A stretch of 20,305 nt of DNA from Lachnoclostridium sp. UBA3775 (GTDB taxonomy: Bacteria > Bacillota > Clostridia > Lachnospirales > Lachnospiraceae): assembly GCA_002369525.1 (NCBI GenBank), contig DFFN01000089.1, positions 1-20,305 on the forward strand. Direction: 5' to 3'. The notes below the pieces were generated by a model. It was not told the DNA's origin and did not search any database. It saw nothing but the letters and a program-made list of their open reading frames with translations. Shown here one piece after another: positions 7,460 to 15,272 of the stretch (position 1 is the stretch's first letter; every line of letters starts with the position of its first letter). The position numbers and the translations under genes are program-made.

Positions 7460-7996
7460 ATGAAATGTATCGTAAATGTAACAAATGACTGGGGAATCGG
7501 AAACGGCAACGGGCTGCTTGTAAATATACCCGAGGATATGAAGTGGTTCAGAACACAGACCAGGGAAAAAATCCTTATCATGGGACGCAAAACCCTTGAC
7601 AGCTTCCCCGGAGGGAAGCCGCTTAAGAATAGGGTCAATATCGTTATTTCAAGAAAAAGGGAGAACGGTGAAAACACTGCCGCGGTCGATGACAAGACAA
7701 GGCTTATTTATGTTAAAAGCATCGATGAGGCGATAGATACGGCCCATGAGATCATTGACGAAAACTGGCCCGATTACACCGACGGAGACATTTTTGTTAT
7801 CGGCGGAGCAAGCATATATGCGGCAATGCTTCCTTTTATAGATACCGCCATAGTTACCAAAACCGATACCCTTCTTCCTGCGGATGCCTTCTTCCCGGAT
7901 CTTGATTCAGATCCTTCGTGGGAAATGTCTGAATGCTCCGAGGAAAAAGAGTATGAGGGTCTTAAATTCCGTTTTTGCACTTACAAAAGAAAATGA
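7460..7996 (+). CDS. folA: Dihydrofolate reductase
   Basis: NADPH-dependent reduction of dihydrofolate to tetrahydrofolate, completing the cycle with the adjacent thyA. 178 residues. Seen: the N-terminal strand MKCIVNVTNDWGIG, the substrate acid D26 in NIPEDMKWF, MGRKTLDSFP (41-50, cofactor site), NRVNIVISR (58-66) and the NADPH loop VIGGASIY (113-120). The Pro-Trp usually preceding the active-site helix (LPW in E. coli) is LLV here, so the conserved Trp is Val21. The start is supported by GGTGA at 7449-7453, 6 bases upstream. The stop codon (7994-7996) directly abuts the stop of the convergent histidine kinase gene. Confidence 0.96.
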   Translation: MKCIVNVTNDWGIGNGNGLLVNIPEDMKWFRTQTREKILIMGRKTLDSFPGGKPLKNRVNIVISRKRENGENTAAVDDKTRLIYVKSIDEAIDTAHEIIDENWPDYTDGDIFVIGGASIYAAMLPFIDTAIVTKTDTLLPADAFFPDLDSDPSWEMSECSEEKEYEGLKFRFCTYKRK

Positions 7997-10672
7997 TCAT
8001 GCTTCGTCAACGACCGAGATTCCGAAGGAACCCGGTCCGAAGCTTATCGAAACAACAGGTGATGTCTGCTGATAATAGTAGGCATCAAATTTATGTCTTT
8101 TTTCAATCTCTGTTTTAATCCATTCAAGCTCTTTCTTGCTGAGGCCGACATAGGTGATAAATACGGCATTCTTGGATATTTTCCTGCCGGACAGGCAAAG
8201 CAAGATATATTTTTTCCATGCACGCCTGTCGGAACCGATTATCATTCCCTTTGATTTGAATACACCGTCTTTTATCACGGAAACGGAGTGCATGGTCAGA
8301 AGCCTTGTGAGGTTTGCATAGATCTGGCTTGCATTTCCGGTTCTCGCAAGATATTCCATGTTTCCGATCATAAAGCTCGTATGTATCCTTTTTACAAGAT
8401 AACCGAGCCTGTGCTCTATCTCGGCTACGCCCATTCCGGCCTCGGCCATACGTCCGGCAAAGATTGCAGCGAGACCCTGGCCGCTTGACATCAGACGGCT
8501 GTCGATGACGGTTACGTTATCAAAAGCATTGGCGGCTTCCTTGGCAATGGGATAGGAACTGGATTCGAAGCTTCCGCTTATCGCGATGTGGATCACGTTG
8601 TTGGCGGTCTTTAGCTGCTCGGCGAAGAAGGCCTCATAATCCTCAACGGTTGCAAGCACGGGAGTGGCAACGTTGTTCTTGTCCTCCAAATATTTAAGAA
8701 GCCCGTTGGTGTCTATTTCCTTTCCTTCGCGGAATATGCCGTCTCTCGTCTTTATCCTTAGCGAGAAAATTGCCATGTCATATTTCTTTACGATCTTATC
8801 GGGCAGATCCGCTGTGCTTTCGGTCGTGACCGCAATCCTTTTCTTGCGGTTGGCGTTAAGCCATGCAACTTTGTCCTCACTTACGATGCCCTCGGTGCCC
8901 GTAACCTGGATAAGTTCCTTCGGAAGCTGGCGGTAGATCTCGTTTTCAAGTTCCTCGCCGCTTATGGGCTTAACAAGGTATCCGTTGAAGCCTTCTGTTG
9001 CATAGAGCTTGCGGTTTTCCTCGCCGGCATTTGCGGTCAGTATGACAATGGGCGTTTCCTTGTTTTTGCCGCCTACCTGGCTTCTTATTGCCCTGAAGCA
9101 TTCGATACCGTCCATCTCGGGCATCAGATGATCCATGAAAATGAGGTTATATGTATTGTCGAGAGCCTTCTCGAGAGCCTCCCTGCCGTTTTTGGCGGTA
9201 TCGACCTGAACCTTGGTTTCGCGGAGCAGCTTGCTTACGACGAGGATGTTTGCGTCATTGTCGTCAACAACCAGCAGCTTTGCCTCGGGCGCAATGAATC
9301 TCTGCGTGTACCGGTTCTTTCTTGCAAGCTTATGCTTTTTGCTGTAGTCATATTCTCCGATCTGTTCATCGCTTGCTGCCTTCTGGGGAATTTCTACTAT
9401 GAAGGTTGATCCCTTTGTATATATGCTGTTAACGGTCACCTTTCCGCCCATCAGGTCAAGGAACTGCTTAACTATCGAAAGACCGAGTCCGGTGCCCTCT
9501 ATGTGCTTGGTGTTGCTTTCGTCAACACGCTTGAAGGCTGTGAAGAGATAAGGAATGTCTTCCTTTTTAATGCCCATGCCCGTATCCTCGACGGTATAGA
9601 TCATGTTTATCATGCCGTCTGCCTTTTTGTCACACTCGACGGAAAGCGACACGGTGCCTTCCTTTGTATATTTGATGGCGTTGTTCAGTATGTTCATGAT
9701 AACCTGCTTGATCCTCATTTCGTCGCCCTTAAGCTCGGTCGGGATGTCGGGAGCAACGTTTATTTTGAATTCAAGGTTCTTTTCCTTCGCACGCAGCCAG
9801 AGCATGCCGACGATATTGGAAAGCATGTCACCGGTCCTGTAGTTATCGATTACAAGGTGCATGTCACCGGCGGAGAACTTCGACATGTCAAGTATGTCGT
9901 TGATGGTGTTAAGAAGCATTCTGCCGGCTGCGCGGATATTTACCGCATCCTCCGTGATCTCGTCGCTTATGTTCTCCCTGAGTATCATTTCGTTAAGTCC
10001 GATGATCGTATTGATCGGTGTACGGATCTCATGGCTCATGCTTGAGAAGAAGCGGTTCTGCGAAGCCACAAGCCCTTCGATTTCTTTTGCCTGCTTCCTG
10101 GAAATCTCATTCTGCCTGATGTAGAGCCTGTTTTCGATGTAGAGCAGGACTGAAACGGAAATTCCGATGAGGAACAGGGCAGTGTAGGAATAAATGTACT
10201 GCTTGATTCCGTTCATGGTTCCGGAAAATTTTACCAGATCCGGCTGCAAATAGGAAGCGACAACACTGGCAATTGCGATGATATGCTGGGATAATCCGAA
10301 GAAAATGCGTGCACCTCCGTCGAGAATAATGCTTATCATCAGAATGTTGTAGATGAACCAGAGAGGAGCAGTTCCCGCAATGCCTCCGTTTCCGAAGTAA
10401 ATGATGGGGAAAAAGATGAAAACCATGAGGAAATCAATGATTGCCGCTCCGGTTTTTATTTTCTTTTTGCGCAGGCAGACAGTTCCTATCAGGCCGATGG
10501 CAAGGGCAAACAGACCGATAGCCAGTATATCTCCGACCGTGGAGTTCATAAACAGAGTTTCAATCCAGACTATGGTCAGAATGGAGCATATATTGATCAG
10601 GTTGAGAAGAAACATTCTCTGGTTGATGTCAAGGTCGTCATCAAAGAGGTAGTTGCGAAGCTTCTTAAACAT
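7997..10672 (-). CDS. Membrane hybrid histidine kinase with receiver and C-terminal DegV domain
   Basis: The 891-residue fusion protein reads, in order: six probable membrane segments (about 20-178) with short loops and no extracytoplasmic domain; HisKA with phospho-acceptor H214 in SMSHEIRTPIN; HATPase_c with NNAIKYT (330), DTGMGI (363) and GTGLGLS (393); and a receiver at about 464-582 with D470/D471, phospho-acceptor D514 in FMDHLMPEMDG, T546 and K568. From about 612 to 888 a DegV (fatty-acid-binding, FakB-like) domain follows: VTTESTADLP, VATPVLATVEDYEAFF, ISGSFESSS, VIDSRLMSSGQG, NMEYLARTGNASQI and FGPGSFGIS. All kinase and receiver catalytic residues are present. The ATG overlaps the upstream stop as TGATG, with GAGGAGG (complement of 10680-10686) placed inside the upstream gene, so translation is coupled. 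I know of no characterised protein of this architecture. A role in sensing acyl chains is inference. Confidence 0.9.
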   Translation of the reverse strand: MFKKLRNYLFDDDLDINQRMFLLNLINICSILTIVWIETLFMNSTVGDILAIGLFALAIGLIGTVCLRKKKIKTGAAIIDFLMVFIFFPIIYFGNGGIAGTAPLWFIYNILMISIILDGGARIFFGLSQHIIAIASVVASYLQPDLVKFSGTMNGIKQYIYSYTALFLIGISVSVLLYIENRLYIRQNEISRKQAKEIEGLVASQNRFFSSMSHEIRTPINTIIGLNEMILRENISDEITEDAVNIRAAGRMLLNTINDILDMSKFSAGDMHLVIDNYRTGDMLSNIVGMLWLRAKEKNLEFKINVAPDIPTELKGDEMRIKQVIMNILNNAIKYTKEGTVSLSVECDKKADGMINMIYTVEDTGMGIKKEDIPYLFTAFKRVDESNTKHIEGTGLGLSIVKQFLDLMGGKVTVNSIYTKGSTFIVEIPQKAASDEQIGEYDYSKKHKLARKNRYTQRFIAPEAKLLVVDDNDANILVVSKLLRETKVQVDTAKNGREALEKALDNTYNLIFMDHLMPEMDGIECFRAIRSQVGGKNKETPIVILTANAGEENRKLYATEGFNGYLVKPISGEELENEIYRQLPKELIQVTGTEGIVSEDKVAWLNANRKKRIAVTTESTADLPDKIVKKYDMAIFSLRIKTRDGIFREGKEIDTNGLLKYLEDKNNVATPVLATVEDYEAFFAEQLKTANNVIHIAISGSFESSSYPIAKEAANAFDNVTVIDSRLMSSGQGLAAIFAGRMAEAGMGVAEIEHRLGYLVKRIHTSFMIGNMEYLARTGNASQIYANLTRLLTMHSVSVIKDGVFKSKGMIIGSDRRAWKKYILLCLSGRKISKNAVFITYVGLSKKELEWIKTEIEKRHKFDAYYYQQTSPVVSISFGPGSFGISVVDEA

Positions 10673-13344
10673 CAGTCGTCCTCCTCTCTGTCAGCCAGTT
10701 TTTCGGCAAGCTCGGGGCTGTCCGCGGAAGAGAGTATCTTTTCGCCGATTTCCGTGCATTCTGCCATCACAGAGGCATGATTTTTAGTAATATAGTCCTC
10801 GTCGTGCGCAGAGGCTGCATTCTCAAGTGCAAGCGCATGGTCCGAGAGCGTCTGGGCGCCCACCATCTTTGCGGTACTCTTGGTGGAGTGGATCAGTACC
10901 TCATAATTTTTCCAGTCTTTACTGTCATAGAAACCGTTGAGCTTTCCGACACGTTCCTCCATTTCGAGAGCGAATCCGAAGCATATCTTGAAATACAGAT
11001 CGGTGTCACCGGCGCAGAAGAACAGGCCGCCTTCGGCATTTATACCGTTAGCGGTAAGCTTTTTTGTTATTTCGTCGGGAGAGTAGCCGGGACCGTTTTT
11101 CGAATCACCGCCCGCCGAACCGAATTCAAGAACCTCATCGTCGGGACCGAATTCAAGCACTTCGTCATCCGCAGAAAATTCCATTACTTCGTCATCAGCA
11201 GGGAATTCGAGAACACCGTCATCAGCAGAACTGAATTCCATGATATCATCATCTTTTTCAGCCGGCTTTGTATCTGCAGGCTGCACCTCATCCGTTTCAT
11301 ACCTGATTACATCCTTCGGCAGCACCTTCTTCAGCACTCTTTCGAGCTCTTCGAATTCTATCGGCTTGCTGACGAAACCGTCGAAGCCCTCGGAAATGAA
11401 CATCTGCTTTGCGGAGCTCATGGCATTTGCGGTCAGCGCGATAACGGGTGTCTCATGGTTAAGTCCCCTGACATCCGCACGTATTTTCTTCATTGCCTCG
11501 ACGCCGTCCATGCCGCTCATCATGTGGTCCATGAAAATAAGAGTGTAGACATGATCGCGGCACATATCGATCGCAACCGGACCGGAAGGTGCGGTGCTGA
11601 CCTCGATATCATAGCGTTTGAATATGCTCTTTGCCACAACAAGGTTCATATGCTCGTCATCGACAACAAGCGCATGAACTCCTGTTAGCTTCAGCTGGCC
11701 GAGGTTCTCGTTGTCACTCACCTCGGAATTAAGGATATTGACAAGGGAAAGACCATGCAGCGGCTTTTCGACAAGCCTTGCTTTTGAACCCTTGGGAAGA
11801 GTGAAGCCGGGATTGCACATTACTGCCACGACCATCTTTGCGGCAAGCTTTTCGATTATGTCGACGCCGCCCATGTAAATATCCTGTGTGACAAAAAGGT
11901 GGGTGATTTCAAGTTCGCTGTCGATTTTCTTAAGAGCCTCGAGATTTTCCGCACGGTAGAGCTCAACACTGAGCCCCTGTACAAGTGTCTTGAAGGCTTC
12001 GCTGAAATATTCCCTGACAAAAGGATTTTTGAATCTGTTCAGGTCCATGCAGGTGCAGATTGAAAGCTTTCTGGCGTTTGTGATAGACATGCAGGCCGCA
12101 TCGGATACAACGGTCTGGGGGATGCTGACAGATACCGTGGTGCCTTTTCCTTCGGTGCTGTTTATTACCATGAAGCCTCCGAGCAGGGAAACAAAGCCGT
12201 GCACAAGGCTAAGTCCGAGTCCGAGACCACCGGTTTTTCTCGTTCTTGAAGAGTCTGACTGATAGAAACGGTCAAAAATCCTTTCGAGTTCATCCTCGCT
12301 CATTCCGCAGCCGGTATCGGAAACTTCTATCAGAAGGTTTACGCCGTAAGGCTGTTTCTCACTGTATATTTTCAGATACACGCCGCCCTCTGAGGTGAAT
12401 TTCAGACTGTTTGATACAAGGGCTTTGATGATTTTTTTAAGCTTTGCGGGATCGCTGTTCATTACGGCGGGAACCTGAGGGTCCATATTTACGATCAGTT
12501 CGATGTTGTCTTTCTTCATCTCGCGGAAATCAAGGATCAGGTCGTTTATCAGGGAAGTGATAGTGTAGTCCTCGCAGTTTTTGACGAGCTTGTCATTGTC
12601 AAGCTCGGAAAAGTCAAGAATATCGCTGATCTGCTCGGCAACCCTGTGTCCGGCCTTGCGTATTGATTTTAAATCTTTTCTTATTTCGGGATTGGTTTCT
12701 TTGTCGAGGCATATGCCGGAAAGCCCGATCACCGCATTTATCGGTGTACGGAGCTCATGTGAGACATTCGCAAGGAAGTCGTTTAAGCGGCTTGCGGATT
12801 CTGTAAGAACATGTATTTCTTCTTTTGAGGCTTCTGTTACCTGGTTCCACTTGTTGATCGTGGTCTTGATGAAGCCCGCGATCATTGTGATAACGCAGTA
12901 GTTCATGACGATACGGCAGGCATCGAGTATTCCGAATTCGTAGCCGTCCTTTGCTATCATGATGAGATCATAGCTTATCGTTATGTAGAAAGTGATCTGG
13001 CACAAAGTTATCACGCCCTTTACCCTGGTCATGATAAAGAGCATGATGATGGCAGCCATTACGACCGAAAGATCATAGGTGCTTGTCTGATGCGTGCCGT
13101 AGATGAAATAAGTGCACATCATGAAACCGGCAGTCAGCCAGAGCCTCTGGTTGTCGGTAAAGGTCTGCGAAAGGTGCAGGCCCCAGGCGGCGATCAGACC
13201 GGCGAGTATCGGGATCAATATCCATTTTTCCCAGCCGAGCAGGAAAGTGATGGTACAGTGCATAACCACAAATATCGAGTAACCTATCAGCAGAACGGAG
13301 TGAGCCGTTCTGAACAGGTCGTTGGTTTCACTCTTCGTATTCAT
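10672..13344 (-). CDS. Membrane hybrid histidine kinase with degenerate and intact receivers and HPt domain
   Basis: The 890 residues begin with six probable membrane segments (about 14-160) and no sizeable outside loop. HisKA has H196 in NVSHELRTPIN. HATPase_c has SNSLKFT (311), DTGCGM (343) and GGLGLGLS (372). A receiver-like region at about 425-540 lacks the acidic pair and the phospho-Asp but keeps KP (527-528). An intact receiver (about 555-675) has D562/D563, D606 in FMDHMMSGMDG and K660. An acidic linker carries repeated DDEVLEF units (about 698-741). The C-terminal HPt domain (about 760-875) has H819 in LIHSTKSTAKMVGA. This is a complete multistep phosphorelay kinase of the ArcB/BarA type. 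It starts 11 bases after the upstream response-regulator gene, with AAGGAG (complement of 13352-13357) overlapping that gene's stop codon, and overlaps the downstream kinase start by one base. Confidence 0.92.
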   Translation of the reverse strand: MNTKSETNDLFRTAHSVLLIGYSIFVVMHCTITFLLGWEKWILIPILAGLIAAWGLHLSQTFTDNQRLWLTAGFMMCTYFIYGTHQTSTYDLSVVMAAIIMLFIMTRVKGVITLCQITFYITISYDLIMIAKDGYEFGILDACRIVMNYCVITMIAGFIKTTINKWNQVTEASKEEIHVLTESASRLNDFLANVSHELRTPINAVIGLSGICLDKETNPEIRKDLKSIRKAGHRVAEQISDILDFSELDNDKLVKNCEDYTITSLINDLILDFREMKKDNIELIVNMDPQVPAVMNSDPAKLKKIIKALVSNSLKFTSEGGVYLKIYSEKQPYGVNLLIEVSDTGCGMSEDELERIFDRFYQSDSSRTRKTGGLGLGLSLVHGFVSLLGGFMVINSTEGKGTTVSVSIPQTVVSDAACMSITNARKLSICTCMDLNRFKNPFVREYFSEAFKTLVQGLSVELYRAENLEALKKIDSELEITHLFVTQDIYMGGVDIIEKLAAKMVVAVMCNPGFTLPKGSKARLVEKPLHGLSLVNILNSEVSDNENLGQLKLTGVHALVVDDEHMNLVVAKSIFKRYDIEVSTAPSGPVAIDMCRDHVYTLIFMDHMMSGMDGVEAMKKIRADVRGLNHETPVIALTANAMSSAKQMFISEGFDGFVSKPIEFEELERVLKKVLPKDVIRYETDEVQPADTKPAEKDDDIMEFSSADDGVLEFPADDEVMEFSADDEVLEFGPDDEVLEFGSAGGDSKNGPGYSPDEITKKLTANGINAEGGLFFCAGDTDLYFKICFGFALEMEERVGKLNGFYDSKDWKNYEVLIHSTKSTAKMVGAQTLSDHALALENAASAHDEDYITKNHASVMAECTEIGEKILSSADSPELAEKLADREEDD
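11122..11253 (-). repeat. 27-base repeats encoding acidic DDEVLEF units
   Basis: Four full 27-base units plus a partial one, each beginning with a GAATTC-like F-E codon pair on the plus strand, encode (on the minus strand) ADDGVLEF, ADDEVMEF, ADDEVLEF and PDDEVLEF, preceded by DDDIMEF. They form the linker between the receiver and HPt domains of the kinase. Units differ mostly at third positions and one or two residues. Confidence 0.8.
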
Positions 13345-13355
13345 TTGAATTCTCC

Positions 13356-15128
13356 TTATGCTCTGTTGCCGCTTCCTTTGTATCTGTTCCTGAGTTTCAC
13401 AAGCTCAAGCAGGTGGTTGATCCTGGCACGGAGTATTTCGGGAAGTATGGGTTTTCTGATGAATTCCATCGCACCGAGCGAGAGACACTTGATCTCCGTG
13501 CTTTCGTCGGTACCGGCCGTCAGGAAGATAACGGGAGTAGAGGAAAGCTCGTTTCCATGGTTTCTTATGCGGCGCAGTATCTCAAACCCGTCCATTTCGG
13601 GCAGCTCCACATCCAGAAGAATGAGGTCGGGAAGCTTTTCGGCGGTATCCGTGTAGGCAAAGAATTCTTTGCCGGACAGGAAATTCATTACGCCTATGCC
13701 TGTGCCTTCAAGGAATTTTTCAACTATCGGAAGGGTTGAAGGATCGTCATCGATAAGTGCGATGCTTGCAAGATAAGATTCGGGGCTCACGCTTCCGTCG
13801 TTCTTTACATATTCGGTTTCATAATCGATATTGACAGTATTGTCTTTTTCATGCCAGCTGCCGATAATGTTGTTTATTATGGTGTTAACATATTCCTTCC
13901 TTATATCGGAGATCAGCACATAATACTGGTTGAAGCGGCATTTTGTAAGCAGATCGGACTTTCTGAGCATTTCCTTCACATGGTTTCCGAATTCCTCGCA
14001 GCTGTTTTTGTAGGAATTGTCCATTACACCGGATTTCGGAGTCAGGGTGAAGAGCACGCGGCAGGCATTTATATTGTTGCGTATGAAGTACCTGAACGCA
14101 AAACGGTAAACATAGGAGAAGGATTCCATGTCGACATAAAGCGCCTCGTTGGGAACATTGCGTTCGCTGAGGATCTCCGTCAGGCTTCGGATATCCATAA
14201 CGGACGATGAGGAGTCGCCTTCGGTAAGCTCGGGCGAATAGATCGAACAGCCGTGTTTGCCCTTGTTCTTTTTTACATCGTAGAGAAGCTTGTCGGCGAG
14301 CTTTAATAGCGAAGCGTAGTCGTTGCCGTGCTTGGGCACCATGATCGCACCGACGGAAGCACCGAGGGGTATGGTCATGTCGTTGCCCATCATCTTTTTC
14401 GCGGAAGCAACCAGTTTTTCGTTAAGCTCCTTCGTGATTGCCTCAACCTCGCCGGAAGTGCTTATTCCGAGAGCAAAGGAAACGAACTCGTCGCCGCCTA
14501 TCCTTCCGTTCTTGCTGCCTGCGGGCACACAGCTTTTGATTATCTGCGCGAAGGAAAACAGAACGCGGTCGCCCATTTCGTGTCCGTAGATGTCGTTTAC
14601 AAGCTTGAAGGAATCAAGGTCTATCATCATCAGACAGCCTGATTGCTCCTGACACATTTTTGTGAGCTTGGTTCCCGTGGCGGATTTGTTTAGGAAGCCT
14701 GTCAGCTTGTCGAGGGTTGCCTCGTTTTTGAGATTGTTTACCTCGCTCTGCATCGAGATGACGTTGTCGATACGGCGGAGCAGCACCTCGGGATTGAAGG
14801 GCTTGCGTATGTAATCGGAAACGCCGACTTCAAAGCCCCTGCTTTCCGTACCGGTCGTTTCATCGGCCGTAAGAAAGATCACGGGAGTTTCATGCAGCCC
14901 CTTTTCCTTTTCAAGCTCGCGAAGCCTGGTCAGGGTCTCGAAGCCGTCCATCTCGGGCATTTTTATGTCGAGAAGGATAAGGTCCGGCGCTCCCTTGCCG
15001 GAAATATAGTCAAGCATTGCACGGCCGGATTTGACTGCGGTCACATGCATATTGTTCTTGCTAAGTATCGTACCTGCGATTTTAAGGTTCGCAGTGTCAT
15101 CATCGACAACCATTACCCAATTTGCCAT
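13356..15128 (-). CDS. Response regulator REC-GGDEF-degenerate GGDEF-REC (probable diguanylate cyclase)
   Basis: The 590-residue cytoplasmic protein begins with receiver 1 (about 4-125): D9/D10/D11, D54 in LLDIKMPEMDG, T87 and K109. A GGDEF domain follows at about 135-300 with LDKLTGFLN at the start, IDLDSFKLVND (metal and substrate site) and an intact GGDEF at 211-215, so it should make c-di-GMP from two GTP. No RxxD inhibitory site is seen upstream of GGDEF. Region 311-440 resembles a second, degenerate GGDEF domain: LRKSDLLTKCRFNQYYVLI aligns with the usual R-SD-R-GGDEF stretch, with RFNQY in place of GGDEF. Receiver 2 (about 455-575) has D460-D462, D506 in LLDVELPEMDG, T537 and K559. There is no DNA-binding domain. 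It is first in the operon; GAGGAGG (complement of 15136-15142) lies 7 bases before the ATG. It is the probable output of the two kinases encoded downstream. Confidence 0.9.
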   Translation of the reverse strand: MANWVMVVDDDTANLKIAGTILSKNNMHVTAVKSGRAMLDYISGKGAPDLILLDIKMPEMDGFETLTRLRELEKEKGLHETPVIFLTADETTGTESRGFEVGVSDYIRKPFNPEVLLRRIDNVISMQSEVNNLKNEATLDKLTGFLNKSATGTKLTKMCQEQSGCLMMIDLDSFKLVNDIYGHEMGDRVLFSFAQIIKSCVPAGSKNGRIGGDEFVSFALGISTSGEVEAITKELNEKLVASAKKMMGNDMTIPLGASVGAIMVPKHGNDYASLLKLADKLLYDVKKNKGKHGCSIYSPELTEGDSSSSVMDIRSLTEILSERNVPNEALYVDMESFSYVYRFAFRYFIRNNINACRVLFTLTPKSGVMDNSYKNSCEEFGNHVKEMLRKSDLLTKCRFNQYYVLISDIRKEYVNTIINNIIGSWHEKDNTVNIDYETEYVKNDGSVSPESYLASIALIDDDPSTLPIVEKFLEGTGIGVMNFLSGKEFFAYTDTAEKLPDLILLDVELPEMDGFEILRRIRNHGNELSSTPVIFLTAGTDESTEIKCLSLGAMEFIRKPILPEILRARINHLLELVKLRNRYKGSGNRA

Positions 15129-15163
15129 GGAAATGCCTCCTCAATGCATTTATGAATATCCTT

Positions 15164-15192
15164 ATTTTACCATATTAATAATAAAGTAGCAA
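15164..15192 (-). promoter_or_regulatory. Promoter of the three-gene signalling operon
   Basis: On the minus strand: TTGCTA (complement of 15187-15192), a 17-base spacer ending in TATGG, and TAAAAT (complement of 15164-15169). The TGG just before the hexamer is an extended -10 motif. The start codon is about 35 bases beyond the -10. No other promoter is evident within the operon. Confidence 0.65.
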
Positions 15193-15243
15193 CTTTTTAT
15201 TGATTTTTGTTGAAAATTAAGAAAAAACTAAACGGATATGGTC

Positions 15244-15272
15244 TTGACTTATCAACTTAACTGCTGTAAAAT
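15244..15272 (+). promoter_or_regulatory. Promoter of ilvE
   Basis: TTGACT at 15244-15249, a 17-base spacer and TAAAAT at 15267-15272 make a strong sigma-A-type promoter. The start would be near 15279, about 44 bases before the ilvE ATG, too short for a T-box. Confidence 0.75.

Noticed and set aside
10777..11688. Long plus-strand open frame (about 300 codons) opposite the HPt kinase
   Set aside because: It is antisense to clearly recognisable receiver and HPt coding sequence and has no family motifs or ribosome site.
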